A stretch of DNA of 64,000 bases from Gammaproteobacteria bacterium (GCA_035501935.1 DATJVC010000024.1:1-64000), one strand, 5' to 3'; shown: positions 8,640 through 18,039, counted from the stretch's first letter. Notes: generated by a model not told the origin, from the letters alone. Translations and numbers: made by a program.

Positions 8640-9623
8640 TTAATCTCCAGACACGATCCGTCGCCTCAACAACAATCTGTTCTCCAGGATTTGCCACATC
8701 ACCAGCGCCGGCATTGCCAGCAGCAGTTCGCGTCCGCGCTTGAGCAGTGACATCGCCAATGCCACCTGCGATCCCAACCCGAAGATCGCGCCCAGCATCA
8801 CGTAGCTGCCCTCCTGCACGCCGACGGCGGCCGGCACGAAAAAGACCACGGTGCGAATCGCATAGACCAGGCTCTCGATGGCCAGCACCTGCCATACCGC
8901 CAGCGGATGCCCCAGAAACCACAGGCCCGCCCAGGTTTCGGCGGCACCCGCCATCCAGGCCACCAGGTGCAGCAGGAACGCCTGCCAGATCCGGTGCCGC
9001 CTGACATAGAGCTTGCGGATGGCCGCCTCGATCTTTGCCACGCCGCGCACCGCCGGCCATTGCTGCGCTTCCGCCAGCCTGAAAGACAATTGCTCCAGCC
9101 AGCTCAGCAGGCCGGAGCGCTGCACCCGCATGAAACCGAACACCGCGGGGATCGCGACGACAATGCCGAATATGGAGGTTTTTATGATCGGATCGTGCGG
9201 ATCCTGCCAGTACAAAAGAGTCACCCCGATGATGGAAAATGCCAGCTGACTCAGGAGTTCCATGGTGATATCGACAACCACACTGGCGATGGCGTCCGAC
9301 GCGGTGAATCCATAGCAGACCAAAGCCCGCATGCCGGCGAGTTCGCCGCTGATGGGCAATATGGAAATCACGCTGCCGGCTCCATCCCGCACCAGTCGCG
9401 ATAAAATAAAAAGACCGCTGTTGTTGTTGGTCCCGCATGAGGTCTGACGCCAAGCCAACCCGCACAACGCCATGGAAGGCAAATGCAGGGCCGTGACCGC
9501 CAGTAGCGCTGTCCAGCCACCCACCGCGATTGCATGCCCGACGTCGGCCACGCCCGAATTGACCAACAGGCCGACGGCGAGAGCCAGTCCCGCGAATAAA
9601 CCGATGAGAATCGCCGTCTTCAA
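8640..9623 (-). CDS. flippase-like integral membrane protein (HpnL / UPF0104 type)
   Basis: A polytopic membrane protein of the lysylphosphatidylglycerol synthase transmembrane family. It is 327 residues. The beginning MKTAILIGLFAGLALAVGLLVNSGVADV and the pattern of about eight hydrophobic segments resemble HpnL proteins, some of which sit in hopanoid gene clusters. No hopanoid gene is visible here, so that role is only a possibility. The start is a TTG at 9621-9623; an in-frame stop lies four codons upstream, and no better start is available nearby. It lies 52 bp upstream of glcD on the same strand and could share its transcript, though no functional link is evident. Confidence 0.72.
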   Translation of the reverse strand: MKTAILIGLFAGLALAVGLLVNSGVADVGHAIAVGGWTALLAVTALHLPSMALCGLAWRQTSCGTNNNSGLFILSRLVRDGAGSVISILPISGELAGMRALVCYGFTASDAIASVVVDITMELLSQLAFSIIGVTLLYWQDPHDPIIKTSIFGIVVAIPAVFGFMRVQRSGLLSWLEQLSFRLAEAQQWPAVRGVAKIEAAIRKLYVRRHRIWQAFLLHLVAWMAGAAETWAGLWFLGHPLAVWQVLAIESLVYAIRTVVFFVPAAVGVQEGSYVMLGAIFGLGSQVALAMSLLKRGRELLLAMPALVMWQILENRLLLRRRIVSGD

Positions 9624-9797
9624 TATGCCGGCTCAAATTGCGTATCGCGGGTTCATTGCGCGGTGATATTCAACCCCACGGGCGTGTTTCATGACAGTTA
9701 TTGCGTCGCCACGAATATTCAGTGTGCAAACAACCTGAATGTTACCTAAAACGGCTTCCGACTGGCAGCACGAACATGTATCTTCTGACATCCTGTA

Positions 9798-9873
9798 TGG
9801 CGCTCCCTGCGGGAATCGAACCCGCGTTTTCGCCGTGAGAGGGCGACGTCCTGGGCCGCTAGACGAAGGGAGC
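9798..9873 (-). tRNA. tRNA-Glu (CTC)
   Basis: The minus strand folds as a full tRNA. The acceptor stem GCTCCCT/AGGGAGC is followed by G and an encoded CCA. The anticodon stem TCGCC/GGCGA encloses the loop CTCTCAC, giving anticodon CTC. The T-arm has GGTTCGATTCC. The D-arm start TTCGTCTAG is typical of tRNA-Glu. Length with CCA is 76. Confidence 0.95.
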
Positions 9874-10020
9874 GAAAGGCGGTTTTCAGATTGGACGGAA
9901 AACGGTGCTATTATAAGCGCCTGTCCGCCCATCTCAATCATTGATTTCTGTTTCCAGACATACTTTTCATCACGCCGGCCGCACGTCCGGCCCCTTTGTC
10001 CACATGAGTTTTGATCGCCC

Positions 10021-11370
10021 ATGAGTTCATCCGCCCCTTCCGCTCCCGTTGTCCGGCTGCCCGTCGCGCCGCGCATCATTCCGCGCGCGGAACACAACAT
10101 CTCGCGCGACAGCATTTCCGAACGCGCACTCAAAGTGTTATACCGGCTGAAGAACGCAGGTTACCTGGCGTGCCTGGTCGGCGGCAGCGTGCGCGATCTG
10201 CTGTTGGGCCGCGAACCAAAGGATTTCGATGTCGCCACCAACGCGCGGCCGGAGCAGGTACGCGAGCTGTTCAAGAACTGCCGGCTGATCGGTCGCCGTT
10301 TCCGCCTTGCCCATGTGCACTTCGGCAATGAGATCATCGAGGTCGCAACTTTCCGCGCCAACACCCTTGCCACGGCTTCCGACGCGCGTGTAATCGAGGA
10401 GGACGGTCGCATCCTGCGCGATAACGTTTACGGCACCATCGACGATGATGTCTGGCGGCGTGATTTCACCGTCAATGCGCTGTATTACAACATCGAGGAC
10501 TTCTCCGTCATTGATTATGTCGGCGGGATGGCCGATATCGCGGCCGGTCAACTGCGATTGATCGGCGACCCTGATGTCCGCTACCGCGAAGATCCGGTGC
10601 GCCTGCTGCGCGCCGTGCGTTTCGCCGCCAAACTGGGATTCCGCATACATCCGGACACCGAGACGCCGCTGCACACACTCGGCGAATTGCTGGACGTCAT
10701 TTCACCGTCGCGATTGTTCGAGGAGATGCTGAAACTTTTCCTTGCCGGCAAAGCGGTGCAAAGTTTCGAATTGCTGCGCCACTACGGGCTGTTCGGCCGC
10801 TTGTTCCCCGAAGTGGAGGAATCCCTGGGTGAGGAGGAAGCCGGCTTTCCGAAAATGCTGCTCGTCAAGGCGCTGGAGAACACCGACCGGCGGCTGGCGG
10901 AGGACAAGCCGGTGACGCCGGCGTTCCTGCTGGCGGCGCTGCTGTGGGCACCGGTGCAACGGCGCACGCGGCAATATCAGGCGCAGGAACATCCCCCGGC
11001 GCACGCGGCCGAACTGGCGCAGGATGACGCCATCGCCAGGCAGATCGCGCGCGTGGCGATGCCGCGCCGGTTCACGCAGATGGCGCGCGAGATCTGGTTG
11101 CTGCAACATCCGCTGGAGCAGCGCGTGGCGCGCTCCGTGGTGCGCTGGTTCACGCATCCGCGCTTCCGCGCGGGTTACGATTTTCTGGTCCTGCGTGCCG
11201 AGGCCGGCGAACCCGTCCGCGAGGCGGCGGATTGGTGGACGGCGTTCCAGCAGGCCACGGAAAACACACGTGCGGAAATGATCGCGGCCCTGCCGCAGCC
11301 CGCGCCCGGCAGCGGACGCAAGCGCCGGCGCCGTGGCGGAAGACACCGCCACAAGAGTGCTCCAGTGTGA
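10021..11370 (+). CDS. pcnB: poly(A) polymerase I
   Basis: Adds poly(A) tails to RNA 3' ends and so promotes decay. It is 449 residues. The nucleotidyltransferase motif LVGGSVRDLLLGREPKDFD contains the GGS and the catalytic DxD Asp pair. KNCRLIGRRFRLAHVHFG is the PcnB-specific stretch that separates it from CCA-adding enzymes. The C-terminus is very basic (GRKRRRRGGRHRHK), as in other gammaproteobacterial PcnB. The stop codon overlaps the folK start (GTGA). It heads the pcnB-folK-dNK-panB-panC block. Confidence 0.94.
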   Translation: MSSSAPSAPVVRLPVAPRIIPRAEHNISRDSISERALKVLYRLKNAGYLACLVGGSVRDLLLGREPKDFDVATNARPEQVRELFKNCRLIGRRFRLAHVHFGNEIIEVATFRANTLATASDARVIEEDGRILRDNVYGTIDDDVWRRDFTVNALYYNIEDFSVIDYVGGMADIAAGQLRLIGDPDVRYREDPVRLLRAVRFAAKLGFRIHPDTETPLHTLGELLDVISPSRLFEEMLKLFLAGKAVQSFELLRHYGLFGRLFPEVEESLGEEEAGFPKMLLVKALENTDRRLAEDKPVTPAFLLAALLWAPVQRRTRQYQAQEHPPAHAAELAQDDAIARQIARVAMPRRFTQMAREIWLLQHPLEQRVARSVVRWFTHPRFRAGYDFLVLRAEAGEPVREAADWWTAFQQATENTRAEMIAALPQPAPGSGRKRRRRGGRHRHKSAPV

Positions 11371-11861
11371 ATCACGCAGTGCGGGTTTATATCGCGCTGG
11401 GCAGCAACCTCAACGATCCGCGCGCGCAGGTTGAAAGCGGCCTGAAGCATCTGGCCCGGCTGCCGCGGTCGACGTGGCGCGGTGCCTCCAGCCTGTATCG
11501 CACGCCGCCCATGGGGCCCGCACCGCAGCCGGATTACATCAACGCCGTGGCCGTGCTCGATACGCATTTTCCGGCGCACGCGTTGCTGGATGAACTGCTC
11601 GCCATTGAGCGCGCGCATGGCAGGGTACGCGGCGCCGATCGCTGGGGGCCGCGCACGCTGGACCTCGACATCCTGCTTTTCGGCAAAACAATACTGAGCG
11701 ATGCGCGGCTGACCCTGCCGCATCCCGGCATCACCGAGCGTGCTTTCGTGTTGCTGCCATTGGCCGAGCTGGCGCCTGATCTCATCGTGCCGGGCAAGGG
11801 GCCCCTGCGTGACCTGGTGCGAGCTTGCGACGTCTCCGGCATAGAACGCCTGCCGGCATGA
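11367..11861 (+). CDS. folK: 2-amino-4-hydroxy-6-hydroxymethyldihydropteridine pyrophosphokinase
   Basis: Transfers pyrophosphate from ATP to 6-hydroxymethyl-7,8-dihydropterin in folate synthesis. The GTG at 11367 overlaps the pcnB stop and gives MNHAVRVYIALGSNLNDP, with 164 residues, the normal FolK length. The open frame extends upstream into pcnB, but IALGSNL fixes the family start. Signature motifs are ALGSNL near residue 10 and RWGPRTLDLDILLFG near residue 95, the latter holding the catalytic and metal-binding aspartates. Its stop overlaps the next gene start (ATGA). Confidence 0.94.
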   Translation: MNHAVRVYIALGSNLNDPRAQVESGLKHLARLPRSTWRGASSLYRTPPMGPAPQPDYINAVAVLDTHFPAHALLDELLAIERAHGRVRGADRWGPRTLDLDILLFGKTILSDARLTLPHPGITERAFVLLPLAELAPDLIVPGKGPLRDLVRACDVSGIERLPA

Positions 11862-12499
11862 ACGAGCCCACGGGGAAATACATCGTCGTTGAAGGTCCCG
11901 TCGGCGTCGGCAAGACCACGCTCGCCCAGCGCCTGGCGCGATCGCTCAATTCCGATCTGCTCCTTGAGACGCCGGAGGAAAATCCCTTTCTGTCGCGCTT
12001 CTATGAGCAGCCGCGCCAGTACGCGCTGCCCACGCAGCTTTTTTTCCTGTTCCAGCGGGCGCGGCAGATCCAATCGATGCAGCAGGCGGATCTGTTTGCG
12101 CCGGTGCGTATCAGTGATTTTCTGCTGGATAAGGATCGTCTGTTTGCCGAGCTGACGCTGACCCCGGAGGAATTGAACCTGTACAATCAGGTTCACCAGC
12201 ATCTGGCCGTCGAAGCGCCCACACCCGATCTCGTGATTTACCTGCAGGCACCGGCGCATGTACTGTTGCAACGCATCGCGCGGCGGGGTCTGGCGTTTGA
12301 ACGCCGTATCAGCGAGGATTACCTGAACCGGCTCGTGGAGGCCTATGTGCGTTTCTTCCATCGCTATGACGCCGCGCCGCTCTTGATCGTCAACGCCACG
12401 GAGATCGATCTCGCCAATGACGAGGCCGATTACGCGGCGCTGCTGGAGCGCGTGCGCCAGGCGCCGCCGGGCCGGCAGTACGTCAATCTGCGCTACTAA
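11858..12499 (+). CDS. deoxynucleoside kinase family protein
   Basis: Phosphorylates a nucleoside, probably a deoxynucleoside, with ATP. The ATG at 11858 overlaps the folK stop and gives MNEPTGKYIVVEGPVGVGKTT, with the P-loop GPVGVGKT near residues 13-20. The protein is 213 residues. A DRx-like motif (SDFLLDKDRLFAEL) and a lid region rich in Arg (RIARRGLAFERRISEDYL) match the dNK/dGK family. The exact substrate cannot be read from sequence. A gene of this type between folK and panB recurs in many gammaproteobacteria, which supports the assignment as a real operon member. Confidence 0.88.
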   Translation: MNEPTGKYIVVEGPVGVGKTTLAQRLARSLNSDLLLETPEENPFLSRFYEQPRQYALPTQLFFLFQRARQIQSMQQADLFAPVRISDFLLDKDRLFAELTLTPEELNLYNQVHQHLAVEAPTPDLVIYLQAPAHVLLQRIARRGLAFERRISEDYLNRLVEAYVRFFHRYDAAPLLIVNATEIDLANDEADYAALLERVRQAPPGRQYVNLRY

Positions 12500-12505
12500 T
12501 CTCTC

Positions 12506-13306
12506 ATGGCCACCGGCAAGATCACATTGCATCGCCTGCGCGGGATGAAACAGGCCGGCGAGAAGATCGCCTGCCTCACCGCCTATGACGCCAGTTTTGC
12601 GCGCGTGCTGGAGGATGCCGGCGTGGAAGTGGTGCTGATCGGCGACTCGCTCGGCATGGTGATGCAGGGCCACGGTTCCACCGTGCCCGTCACGCTGGCG
12701 GACATGATTTATCACGCTGCATGCGCAGCGCGTGGTTGCGAACGCGTGCTACGGGTGGTGGACATGCCCTACATGAGTTACGCCTCGCCGGCACAGGCGC
12801 TGGGCAATGCGGCGCGCCTCATGAGCGAAGGTTCGGCGGAGGTCGTGAAAATGGAGGGCGGCGCGTGGCTGGCCGATACGGTGAAACTCTTGAGCGAACG
12901 CGGCATTCCCGTCTGCGCGCACCTGGGACTGCTGCCGCAGTCCGTGCATCGGCTGGGCGGTTACCGCGTACAGGGCCGCGACGCCGTCGACGCGGAAACC
13001 ATGCGTGAACATGCCAGGATCTTGCAGGCTGCGGGCGCCATGATGCTGGTGCTGGAATGCGTGCCGCGTCAGCTGGCGGCGCAGATCACATCCGAGTTGA
13101 AGATTCCGGTCATCGGCATCGGCGCCGGCAAGGACTGTGACGGGCAGGTGTTGGTGCTGCAGGATGTGATCGGCATCGGCCGCACCACCCGGCACACGCG
13201 GAATTTCCTCAGCGGGCAGCGCCACAACATCCCGGACGCCATCGCAGCATATGTGCGGGCGGTGAAGAGCGGCGAGTTCCCGGCGACCAAGCACGGCTTT
13301 GATTGA
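12506..13306 (+). CDS. panB: 3-methyl-2-oxobutanoate hydroxymethyltransferase
   Basis: First committed step of pantothenate synthesis: converts ketoisovalerate to ketopantoate with methylenetetrahydrofolate. It is 266 residues, normal length. KIACLTAYDASFARVLEDAG and VVLIGDSLGMVMQGHGST are the characteristic N-terminal motifs; the Asp in GDSLG is a metal ligand. IPVIGIGAGKDCDGQVLVLQD is the conserved C-terminal stretch. The stop codon overlaps the panC ATG (TGATG). Its folate-dependent chemistry sits just downstream of folK. Confidence 0.96.
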   Translation: MATGKITLHRLRGMKQAGEKIACLTAYDASFARVLEDAGVEVVLIGDSLGMVMQGHGSTVPVTLADMIYHAACAARGCERVLRVVDMPYMSYASPAQALGNAARLMSEGSAEVVKMEGGAWLADTVKLLSERGIPVCAHLGLLPQSVHRLGGYRVQGRDAVDAETMREHARILQAAGAMMLVLECVPRQLAAQITSELKIPVIGIGAGKDCDGQVLVLQDVIGIGRTTRHTRNFLSGQRHNIPDAIAAYVRAVKSGEFPATKHGFD

Positions 13307-14160
13307 TGCAGACGGTTAAAGACCCGCAGCAGTTGCGCACCGTGCTGCACGACTGGCGGCAGGCCGGCCAGCGCGTGGCGCTGGTCCCCACCATGGGCAA
13401 TCTTCACGACGGTCATTTGTCGCTGCTCGATCGCGCGCGCGCGATTGCCGACCGCACGGTGGTATCGATCTTCGTCAACCCCATCCAGTTCGGCAAGGGC
13501 GAGGATTACGCGCGCTATCCCAGCACGCTGGAGCAGGACGGCGCAAAACTTGCGGCCAAAGGACTTGATCTGCTGTTCGCGCCGAACCTCGATGATCTCT
13601 ACCCCGGCGGCATGGACCGCGACACCCGCGTCAGTGTGCCGATCCTGGATCACATCCTCTGCGGCGCCTTCCGTCCGGGACATTTCTCCGGCGTCGCCAC
13701 CGTGGTCACCAAATTGTTCATCATGGTGCAGCCGGACGTGGCGCTGTTTGGCGAGAAGGATTATCAGCAGGTGCTGGTGATCAAGCGCATGGTGCACGAC
13801 CTGTGCATACCGGTGGAGATCGTCGCCCACCCCATTGTGCGTGAGCCCGACGGCCTGGCCATGAGTTCACGCAACGCCTATCTGAATCCAGAGGAAAGGA
13901 AAAAAGCCACGCTCATTTACAAGGTGCTCTCCGCGGCGGCGACGATGATCGAGAATGGAGACCTGAACTATCAGGGCATCGAAGCGGAAGCCATGGCCTC
14001 GCTGGCGCGCGCGGGTTTCCGTCCCGAGTATGCCAGCATCCGCCGCAATGCCGATCTCGCCATGCCGGAAACCTGTGACCGGGAGCTGCGCATACTCGCC
14101 GCCGCCTGGCTCGGCAGCGCCCGCCTCATCGACAACGTCGCCATTCACCGCAAAAAATAA
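13306..14160 (+). CDS. panC: pantothenate synthetase
   Basis: ATP-dependent condensation of pantoate and beta-alanine to pantothenate. The ATG at 13306 overlaps the panB stop (TGATG) and gives MQTVKDPQQLRTVLHDWR; a TTG one codon upstream is less likely. It is 284 residues. VPTMGNLHDGHLSLLDRA carries the HxGH-type ATP motif. VSIFVNPIQFGKGEDYARYP, GEKDYQQVLVIKRM and the KMS-like MSSRNAYL complete the PanC signature set. It is the last gene of the pcnB operon. Confidence 0.96.
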   Translation: MQTVKDPQQLRTVLHDWRQAGQRVALVPTMGNLHDGHLSLLDRARAIADRTVVSIFVNPIQFGKGEDYARYPSTLEQDGAKLAAKGLDLLFAPNLDDLYPGGMDRDTRVSVPILDHILCGAFRPGHFSGVATVVTKLFIMVQPDVALFGEKDYQQVLVIKRMVHDLCIPVEIVAHPIVREPDGLAMSSRNAYLNPEERKKATLIYKVLSAAATMIENGDLNYQGIEAEAMASLARAGFRPEYASIRRNADLAMPETCDRELRILAAAWLGSARLIDNVAIHRKK

Positions 14161-14165
14161 TTTTA

Positions 14166-14792
14166 ATGAATCAAAAAGATCACTGGGAACGCGCTTATTC
14201 GACCAAGCTTCCCGTGAAGCTGGGTTGGTATGAGCCTCATTTGCAGACCTCCTTGAACAGGATTAAGGAGATTAATCTGCCGAAGGACGCGCCGATTATC
14301 GACACCGGCGGTGGTGCCTCTACGTTGGTAGATGATCTTTTGGAGGGGGGTTGCCGATCAATCACTGTCCTAGATATATCGGAGCAAGCCCTGTCCGTAG
14401 CGAAAGCACGGTTGGGCAATAGAGCGGATTTGGTTAAATGGATAGTAGGGGATATCACTTCGGTTGATTTGCCGACACATCATTATGAGGTATGGCATGA
14501 CCGAGCGGTATTTCACTTTCTCACTGAACCGGTGCAGCGGCGGAAATACCGGGATAATCTTCTGAACGCATTAAAGCCGGGCGGACATCTGATTATTGGT
14601 ACGTTCGCGCCAGAAGCACCACCCCGATGCAGTGGCCTGCCGGTACAACGTTACAGCCTTGAGCAACTGAAACGCACGATGGGCGGAGAATTTGACTTAA
14701 AGCGCAGTCACAAAGAACTGCATGTCACACCAGGTGGTGTAGAGCAAACGTATCTTTATTGCCATTTTCGCAGAGAGACCGACAGACCGTAA
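14166..14792 (+). CDS. class I SAM-dependent methyltransferase, atypical base composition
   Basis: Probable small-molecule methyltransferase of 208 residues. IIDTGGGASTLVDDLL at about 40-55 is the SAM-binding loop, a variant of the DxGxGxG motif. TVLDISEQALSVAK supplies the acidic residue for the ribose, and LKPGGHLIIGTF is the post-IV motif. The substrate is unknown. The start HWERAYSTKLPVKLGWYEPH resembles thiopurine/tellurite-type methyltransferases. It begins 5 bp after panC, but its DNA is visibly richer in A+T and uses codons such as TTA and ATA more than the neighbours. It also lies next to a tRNA gene, so later acquisition is plausible. Confidence 0.82.
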   Translation: MNQKDHWERAYSTKLPVKLGWYEPHLQTSLNRIKEINLPKDAPIIDTGGGASTLVDDLLEGGCRSITVLDISEQALSVAKARLGNRADLVKWIVGDITSVDLPTHHYEVWHDRAVFHFLTEPVQRRKYRDNLLNALKPGGHLIIGTFAPEAPPRCSGLPVQRYSLEQLKRTMGGEFDLKRSHKELHVTPGGVEQTYLYCHFRRETDRP

Positions 14793-14820
14793 GCTTGCGT
14801 CGGCAATGATGTATCAGAAT

Positions 14821-14897
14821 TGGCGCGCCCGGAGGGACTCGAACCCCCGACCACTCGGTTCGAAGCCGAGTACTCTATCCAGCTGAGCTACGGGCGC
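14821..14897 (-). tRNA. tRNA-Arg (TCG)
   Basis: Minus-strand tRNA with acceptor stem GCGCCCG/CGGGCGC, discriminator G and an encoded CCA. The anticodon arm is CTCGG-CTTCGAA-CCGAG, giving anticodon TCG, which reads CGA. The T-arm has GGTTCGAGTCC and the D-arm TAGCTCAGCTGGATAGAG. Length with CCA is 77. Confidence 0.95.
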
Positions 14898-14916
14898 GTG
14901 ATTTCTGTGGATTCTA

Positions 14917-15279
14917 TCAGGACGCTGCAGGTTCCTTAAACCATTCACTGAGTTTTTGCTTCGCCTGCGCGCGGATCTCCGGCGTGACGCTGGCCGCGAC
15001 CACGGCCAGCGCTGCGACCATCACGCCGAGATCATCGGTGTAACCGATGATCGGGGTCAGATCGGGGATGGCATCGATCAGGCTGATGAAATACCCCAGT
15101 GCACCGATGATGGTGGCCTTGGCCCAGGCGGGCGTGGCCGGCGCGCGAGCCGTGTAGTAAAGAATCAGCGCCTTCTCGACGACCTCGCGTCCGGCTATGA
15201 GCGCGTAGGCTTTAAGCTTGTCCCAGAACGACTTGTCCGAGTATTCAATGCCGAAACCGGAGTTGTCGTAATCGGTCAC
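14917..15279 (-). CDS. YkvA/DUF1232 family membrane protein
   Basis: Function unknown; small proteins of this family have one or two membrane segments. The core PAWAKATIIGALGYFISLIDAIPDLTP matches DUF1232, including the IDxIPD motif. No ATG is available near the N-terminus. A GTG at 15277-15279 gives MTDYDNSGFGIEYSDKSFW and 120 residues, normal for the family, and lies 5 bp after the stop of the upstream SMP-30-like gene. The two genes are therefore probably co-transcribed. The start choice is moderately sure and the family call is firm. Confidence 0.8.
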   Translation of the reverse strand: MTDYDNSGFGIEYSDKSFWDKLKAYALIAGREVVEKALILYYTARAPATPAWAKATIIGALGYFISLIDAIPDLTPIIGYTDDLGVMVAALAVVAASVTPEIRAQAKQKLSEWFKEPAAS

Positions 15280-15284
15280 GGGCG

Positions 15285-16160
15285 TTACCGCGATTTCAGT
15301 TGATACGCGATGACCGTGCCGTCCATCATCATCGGTAACAGCGCGATCCGCTTCTTCGACATATAGCCGACGTCGGCTGAACCCTGATGCAGATTGACGA
15401 GCACGTTGACCGTGCCGTCCGACGCCACGGTCATGAGCTTGCCCACCATCCAGTCGGTGGCCAGCACCTGACCGTCCGGCAGCAGCTCGATGCCGTCCAT
15501 GTTGCCGACGGGCTGGCTGCCGCCGAAATCCTTGATGGACTTGTCGCGCATGGAGATCACCTTGACGCGGCCGGGTACGGGGGTACTGAAGCCACCCGCC
15601 GCCATCACGCCCCAGGCACCTTCGATCATCCGCCCGCCGGCGACATGCAGGCCGTTGGGATTTTCCAGCGTCGCGGAATCCAGCCACACCTCAAGCTTGC
15701 CCCGGTGCAGGCGATGGATCTTGTTCGTCACCATGTCGGAGACGTACACGTTGCCCCTGCCGTCGGTCGTGACGTCATTCAGAAACTTTGCGCCGGGCGC
15801 CTCATAACGATGGCTGATTTTCCCTTGCTTGATGTCGATCTCGACCAGTGCGTCGATATCAGCGGCATAAAGTTTGTCGCCGACGCGCCCCAGCCCCTTG
15901 GGGCCGTTGAGGCCCGTGACCCATTGCAGATCCAGCACCTTGCCGGCGGTGGACAGGCGCGAGATGAAACCGTTGCCGTCCCTGGCGCCGGCGTCGCCGT
16001 TGATGTTGGAGACGTAAATGACATCGCGTTGTTCGTCGTAGAGCGCAGATTCGGGGTGTTGGAATACCGCCTCCGTTTCCCAGAGCTTCTCAGCACTCCA
16101 GTTTGCCGCGGCGGCGGTGAAGGCGATCAGACTCAGCAGACAAAACACGAATGCTCGCAT
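15285..16160 (-). CDS. periplasmic SMP-30/gluconolactonase-like beta-propeller protein
   Basis: The ATG at 16160 is preceded by AAGGAG and gives MRAFVFCLLSLIAFTAAAANW, a clear signal peptide; an open frame eight codons longer lacks such support. The mature part has repeated propeller-blade patterns such as DVIYVSNINGD, KLYAADIDALVEID and GNVYVSDMVTNKIHRL. These are like the SMP-30/NHL calcium-binding lactonases. The enzyme's substrate, if any, cannot be deduced. It is 291 residues and precedes the DUF1232 gene by 5 bp. It lies immediately downstream of trpC, 40 bp away on the same strand. Confidence 0.75.
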   Translation of the reverse strand: MRAFVFCLLSLIAFTAAAANWSAEKLWETEAVFQHPESALYDEQRDVIYVSNINGDAGARDGNGFISRLSTAGKVLDLQWVTGLNGPKGLGRVGDKLYAADIDALVEIDIKQGKISHRYEAPGAKFLNDVTTDGRGNVYVSDMVTNKIHRLHRGKLEVWLDSATLENPNGLHVAGGRMIEGAWGVMAAGGFSTPVPGRVKVISMRDKSIKDFGGSQPVGNMDGIELLPDGQVLATDWMVGKLMTVASDGTVNVLVNLHQGSADVGYMSKKRIALLPMMMDGTVIAYQLKSR

Positions 16161-16200
16161 GGCGAATTCTCCTTGTTGAATCAACCGGTATTCTGACTTC

Positions 16201-16998
16201 TTAAAGTGAAAACAATTCCTTGAGTTTCGCGCCGGGATCGGCCGACGACATGAACGCCTCGCCGACCAGGAAGGCGTTGACGCCGCGCCGGCGCATCAAC
16301 GCCACATCTTCCGGTGTGTGTATGCCGCTTTCGGTCACCACGGTGCGATCGGGCATCACGTCGACGAGCAAATCCAGCGTGGTATTGAGATCGGTGGCGA
16401 AGGAGCGCAAATCGCGGTTGTTGATGCCGATGAGCGGCGTACGCAGCAGATGTCCGCGTTCCAGTTCCTTGCGATCATGCACCTCCACCAACACGTCCAT
16501 GCCCAGATCGCGCGCCAGTGAGGCCAGGTCCTGCATCAGCTTGTCCGGCAGGCAGGCGGCGATCAGCAGGATGCAGTCGGCGCCAAGCGCGCGGGACTCA
16601 TATACCTGGTAGGGGTCAATCATGAAATCCTTGCGGATGACGGGCAAGGTGCAGGCCTGCCGTGCCTCGATCAGATGATCATCGGCGCCTTGAAAGTAAT
16701 CGGCGTCGGTGAGCACTGACAGGCACGTCGCCCCCGCCGCCACATAGGATTTCGCGATGGCCGTCGGGGAATAATCTTCACGAATCACCCCGCGGCTGGG
16801 AGAGGCCTTTTTACATTCGGCAATGACGGCCGGTTGACCCAGCGCAATCCTGTTCTGGATGGCATTCGTAAAACCGCGCGGCGGTTTTGCCGACGCCGCT
16901 TTCCTCTTCAGTTCGGCGAGTTTCACTTTGGCGGCGCGCGCCGCCACTTCCCTGCGCTTGTGCTCCACAATCTCGCGGAGAATGTCCGGCGTGCCCAT
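16201..16998 (-). CDS. trpC: indole-3-glycerol phosphate synthase
   Basis: Closes the indole ring in tryptophan synthesis, acting on CdRP. The ATG at 16998 gives [19 protein letters not shown], the usual N-terminus, and 265 residues; the longer open frame overlaps trpD out of frame. [19 protein letters not shown] is the conserved catalytic segment with the Lys and phosphate-binding residues. [21 protein letters not shown] and [12 protein letters not shown] are the remaining TIM-barrel signatures. It is not fused to trpF, and no trpF, trpA or trpB is nearby. It starts 17 bp after trpD. Confidence 0.96.
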   Translation of the reverse strand: MGTPDILREIVEHKRREVAARAAKVKLAELKRKAASAKPPRGFTNAIQNRIALGQPAVIAECKKASPSRGVIREDYSPTAIAKSYVAAGATCLSVLTDADYFQGADDHLIEARQACTLPVIRKDFMIDPYQVYESRALGADCILLIAACLPDKLMQDLASLARDLGMDVLVEVHDRKELERGHLLRTPLIGINNRDLRSFATDLNTTLDLLVDVMPDRTVVTESGIHTPEDVALMRRRGVNAFLVGEAFMSSADPGAKLKELFSL

Positions 16999-17015
16999 GA
17001 TGGAAATACTCGAGC

Positions 17016-18035
17016 TCACCGCGTCTTCTGCGTGTAACGGATGAACCGTTGAAAGCAATCCAGTGCCTTGCCATCGGCGATCGCCCGCTGCGCCTTCTGT
17101 ACCCCGCTCCTCCAATCACCGGCCAGACCGCACACATGGATGGCGGCGCCGGCATTGAGGCACACGATGTCGCGCACCGGCCCCGGTTCGTTGCGCAGGG
17201 CCGATTCCAGTTTGCGCAGACTTTCCCGCGCGTCGCCGGCCGCGAGATCCATGAGCGCACCACGCGGGATGTCCGCCTCCTCCGGCGTGATCGTAAAGCT
17301 GCGGATGGCGCCGTCGCGTAATTCTGCGACATGGGTCGGTCCGGCGATGCTGATCTCATCCAGGCCATCCTCGGCGTGCACCACCCAGACATGGCGGCTG
17401 CCGAGTTCACGCAACACCTCAGCCAGCGGGAGCAGCCACTTGCGGCTGTACACGCCGAGCACCTGGTTCACCGTGCGCGCGGGATTGGTGAGCGGCCCCA
17501 GCAGATTGAACAACGTGCGCACGCCCAGCTCACGGCGTGGCCCGACGACATGGTGGGTCGCGGCGTGATGCTTCGGCGCGAACATGAACCCCACGCCAGT
17601 CTCCCGGATGCATTCCACCACCCGCGCAGGCGTGAGATCGATCTTTGCGCCAGCCGTCTCCAGCACATCGGCGCTGCCGCTTTGGCTGGAGGTGGCGCGA
17701 TTGCCATGCTTCGCCACATGCCCGCCGGCCGCCGCCACGACGAAGGCGCTGGCAGTGGAGATGTTGAAGGTACGGGCGCCGTCGCCGCCCGTGCCGCAGG
17801 TATCGACCAGATGCGGAAGGTCGATCGTCACTGCGGCGGCCTGTTCACGCATGACGCGCGCGGCGGCGGCGATTTCGGCCACGGTCTCGCCCTTCATGCG
17901 CAGCGCAATCAGAAAACCCGCGATCTGCGCCGGCGTGGCCGCGCCGCTCATGATCGCGCGCATGGCCATCGTCATTTCATCAGTCGTTAGATCGCGCCGC
18001 TCCGTCAGCGCCTGCAGATAAGACACTATCGACAT
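17016..18035 (-). CDS. trpD: anthranilate phosphoribosyltransferase
   Basis: Transfers phosphoribose from PRPP to anthranilate. It is 339 residues, normal length. [23 protein letters not shown] holds the diagnostic CGTGGDG PRPP-binding loop. [26 protein letters not shown] and [11 protein letters not shown] are further conserved stretches of the family. It is a free-standing TrpD, not fused to TrpG. The start lies 4 bp after the trpG stop. A catalysed step directly upstream of TrpC fits the order of genes. Confidence 0.97.
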   Translation of the reverse strand: MSIVSYLQALTERRDLTTDEMTMAMRAIMSGAATPAQIAGFLIALRMKGETVAEIAAAARVMREQAAAVTIDLPHLVDTCGTGGDGARTFNISTASAFVVAAAGGHVAKHGNRATSSQSGSADVLETAGAKIDLTPARVVECIRETGVGFMFAPKHHAATHHVVGPRRELGVRTLFNLLGPLTNPARTVNQVLGVYSRKWLLPLAEVLRELGSRHVWVVHAEDGLDEISIAGPTHVAELRDGAIRSFTITPEEADIPRGALMDLAAGDARESLRKLESALRNEPGPVRDIVCLNAGAAIHVCGLAGDWRSGVQKAQRAIADGKALDCFQRFIRYTQKTR

Positions 18036-18039
18036 GTCG

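Noticed and set aside
9633-10133. Minus-strand open frame across tRNA-Glu
   Set aside because: It runs through the tRNA gene and the pcnB start and has no family-like sequence.
14793-14897. Integrated element at tRNA-Arg
   Set aside because: No integrase, and no copy of the tRNA 3' end that would mark an attachment site was seen near the methyltransferase gene.
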